Below, piece after piece: positions 50,582 through 51,736 of a DNA stretch of 51,736 nucleotides. Made by a program: the position numbers and the translations under genes. This DNA comes from Alphaproteobacteria bacterium (GTDB lineage: Bacteria; Pseudomonadota; Alphaproteobacteria; Puniceispirillales; Puniceispirillaceae). The notes under the pieces were generated by a model. That model had not been told where the DNA came from and ran no database searches. It saw nothing but the letters and a program-made list of their open reading frames with translations. The stretch is taken from the NCBI GenBank assembly GCA_009920665.1, contig RFZL01000015.1:1-51736 (forward strand), read 5' to 3'. Numbering within the stretch: the first letter of the stretch is position 1; each line of letters starts with the position of its first letter.

Positions 50582-51196
50582 ATGTCGGATAGCCAGTTCG
50601 ATCCAGCTTCAACAGCTGTCCTGATCGTTGACCTGCAGAATGACTTTCTGCACCCTGAAGGTGCATACGGCCGGTCTGGAACCACCAGCCCCGAGATTGC
50701 TGCGCTGCCAGCCCGTATTGCACCACTTCTGGGCGCTGTGCGCCGGGCAGGAGGATGGGTAGTTTCAACGCAATTCACGCTTGTTCCGGGACGCAATGGA
50801 TCGCCCTTCATCTCGTCTCATCTGAAAGAACTTCGCCCGTTCCTGACAACAGGTGACTTTACACCTGGCGGCTGGGGAAATTCGCTGGTAGATGAGCTTC
50901 AGCCAGCTGACCTGACAGTTGAAAAAGTCGCCTATTCAGCATTTTATCAGACGAGGATGGAGTATGTTCTAAACCGTGCTGGCATTCGGACGCTGATGGT
51001 CTGCGGTATCGTGACAAATGGCGGTGTCGCGTCGACAGTGCGTGACGCGCATGTTCGTGATTTCGACACCATCACGCTTCATGATGGGTGTGCGGCGTTT
51101 TCTGTCGAGACTCACGATACCGCAATCAAGGCCCTGTCATCTGTAGGCAGGAGTATGAGCGTTGCCGAGGCGCAGGCCCTGTTTGTTGGGAGTTAG
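50582..51196 (+). CDS. Isochorismatase-family protein with the nucleophilic Cys replaced by Gly
   Basis: Rossmann-like isochorismatase fold, 204 residues. Asp17 (VLIVDLQND) and Lys115 (VEKVAYSAF) are present, but the motif TN(x)CV that carries the amidase nucleophile reads VTNGGVAST, giving Gly148. True isochorismatases (EntB, PhzD) also lack that Cys and hydrolyse vinyl ethers, while N-carbamoylsarcosine amidase and RutB need it. The start ATG at 50582 has AGGGG close upstream; a GTG at 50576 overlaps the hyuA stop. It is probably not an amidase, despite its place after hyuAB. The real substrate is unknown. Confidence 0.85.
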   Translation: MSDSQFDPASTAVLIVDLQNDFLHPEGAYGRSGTTSPEIAALPARIAPLLGAVRRAGGWVVSTQFTLVPGRNGSPFISSHLKELRPFLTTGDFTPGGWGNSLVDELQPADLTVEKVAYSAFYQTRMEYVLNRAGIRTLMVCGIVTNGGVASTVRDAHVRDFDTITLHDGCAAFSVETHDTAIKALSSVGRSMSVAEAQALFVGS

Positions 51197-51203
51197 GTAG
51201 CAA

Positions 51204-51736
51204 TGCCAAAGGTGATCGTTAGTGATACATTTGACGCTGAAATCGAGGTTGATTGCCTGATTATCGGGGGCGGGGCGGCCGGGTTGACGGCGGCGCTGGC
51301 AGCAATCGAGGCTGGCGACAGCGTGCTGATCGCCGAACGTGATGCCAAGCTGTCGGGATCCACCGCCCTGTCATCAGGCCTTATTCCGGCGGCCGAGACA
51401 AAGGCCCAGCAAGCGCAAGCCATCAATGACAGCCGTGATGAGTTTTTCAAGGACATCATGGCCAAGAACAAGGATCGTGCGGACCCGGAGCATGTCCGTG
51501 CCATCGTCAACCAGATTCCGAAGACTCTCGATTGGCTGGGGGCAAATCACGACATTCCTTTCAAGGTCCTTGATGATTTTCTTTATCCTGGACACAGCCA
51601 CCACCGCATGCATGCTGTCCCGGAAGTCACCGGGCAGGGGCTTGTGACGCGGCTTGAACAAGCAGTCATGGCAACCGAGGCTATGATCGTGACCGATGCG
51701 CAGGTGACCGATCTGGTGGTAACTGGCGATGGTGTT
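51204..51736 (+). CDS. FAD-dependent oxidoreductase, N-terminal part (runs off the window)
   Basis: Frame open from ATG 51204 to the window end (177 codons). The protein starts MPKVIVSDTFDAEIEVD and then has the dinucleotide motif LIIGGGAAGLTAAL, followed by VLIAERDAKLSGSTALSSG, marking the FAD_binding_2 group (fumarate reductase/3-oxosteroid dehydrogenase-like). HHRMHAVPEVTGQGLVTRL is the start of the substrate-side region of such enzymes. It follows the isochorismatase-like gene by 7 bases in the same operon. It is related in family, though not close in sequence, to the flavoprotein at 28488-29843. Confidence 0.88.

Noticed and set aside
46834-51196. Creatinine (N-methylhydantoin) degradation operon
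   Set aside because: HyuAB fits, but the downstream isochorismatase-family protein lacks the Cys needed for N-carbamoylsarcosine cleavage, and no creatinine deaminase is present.

Overview
The window looks like chromosome from a high-GC alphaproteobacterium, probably a free-living or marine heterotroph (Rhodospirillales/SAR116-like). This rests on protein character (an AnmK of the GLMTGTVLDG type, a ureDABCEFG cluster, TRAP transport, an AmpG of the usual alphaproteobacterial form) and dense operons with many 4-base ATGA overlaps. No tRNA, rRNA, CRISPR array, transposase, integrase or recognisable transcription regulator was seen anywhere. The genus cannot be fixed from the sequence alone.

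Layout. 1-1293: end of a divergent PEP carboxylase-like gene. 1635-4361: an NMT1/THI5-type ABC importer (binding protein, ATPase, permease). 4431-12535: a compact locus that reads as a complete muropeptide salvage set: M19 dipeptidase, cytosolic GH84 N-acetylglucosaminidase, signal-less YkuD protein, AmpG permease, an AmpD-like amidase fused to NlpC/P60, AnmK and NagA. 12503-15353: uronate genes uxaC-uxuB. 15438-20351: urease operon ureDABCEFG, in which UreA carries an internal deletion of about 19 residues. 20422-22928: a decayed Ldh_2-family remnant, a YaiI-family gene, a YhiN-type flavoprotein and a small unknown ORF.

23088-51736: a long accessory catabolic region made of several divergent operons. 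It holds a 2-oxoglutarate/Fe oxygenase, a binding-protein-like protein without signal peptide, a PuuE-like deacetylase, two isochorismatase-family proteins (one lacking the nucleophilic Cys), three MmgE/PrpD proteins, two flavoproteins, a TRAP transporter, two cyclic amidohydrolases, a D-carbamoylase-like nitrilase, a hydantoin-racemase relative lacking one catalytic Cys, NTF2-like and tautomerase-NTF2 proteins, an aconitase-type hydro-lyase (large and small subunits), two ICL/PEP-mutase-type lyases, HyuB/HyuA and a unique nitroreductase-methyltransferase fusion.

How the genes may work together. In the salvage locus, AmpG brings in GlcNAc-anhydroMurNAc-peptides; GH84 would remove GlcNAc, the AmpD domain the stem peptide, YkuD the terminal D-Ala, NlpC/P60 would split D-Glu from diaminopimelate, and the M19 enzyme would split L-Ala-D-Glu; AnmK and NagA handle the sugars. 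In the right half, ring-opening amidohydrolases, amidases, hydro-lyases and C-C lyases fit breakdown of cyclic ureides or imides into dicarboxylic acids and then small oxo-acids. The substrate is unknown and this scheme is inference.
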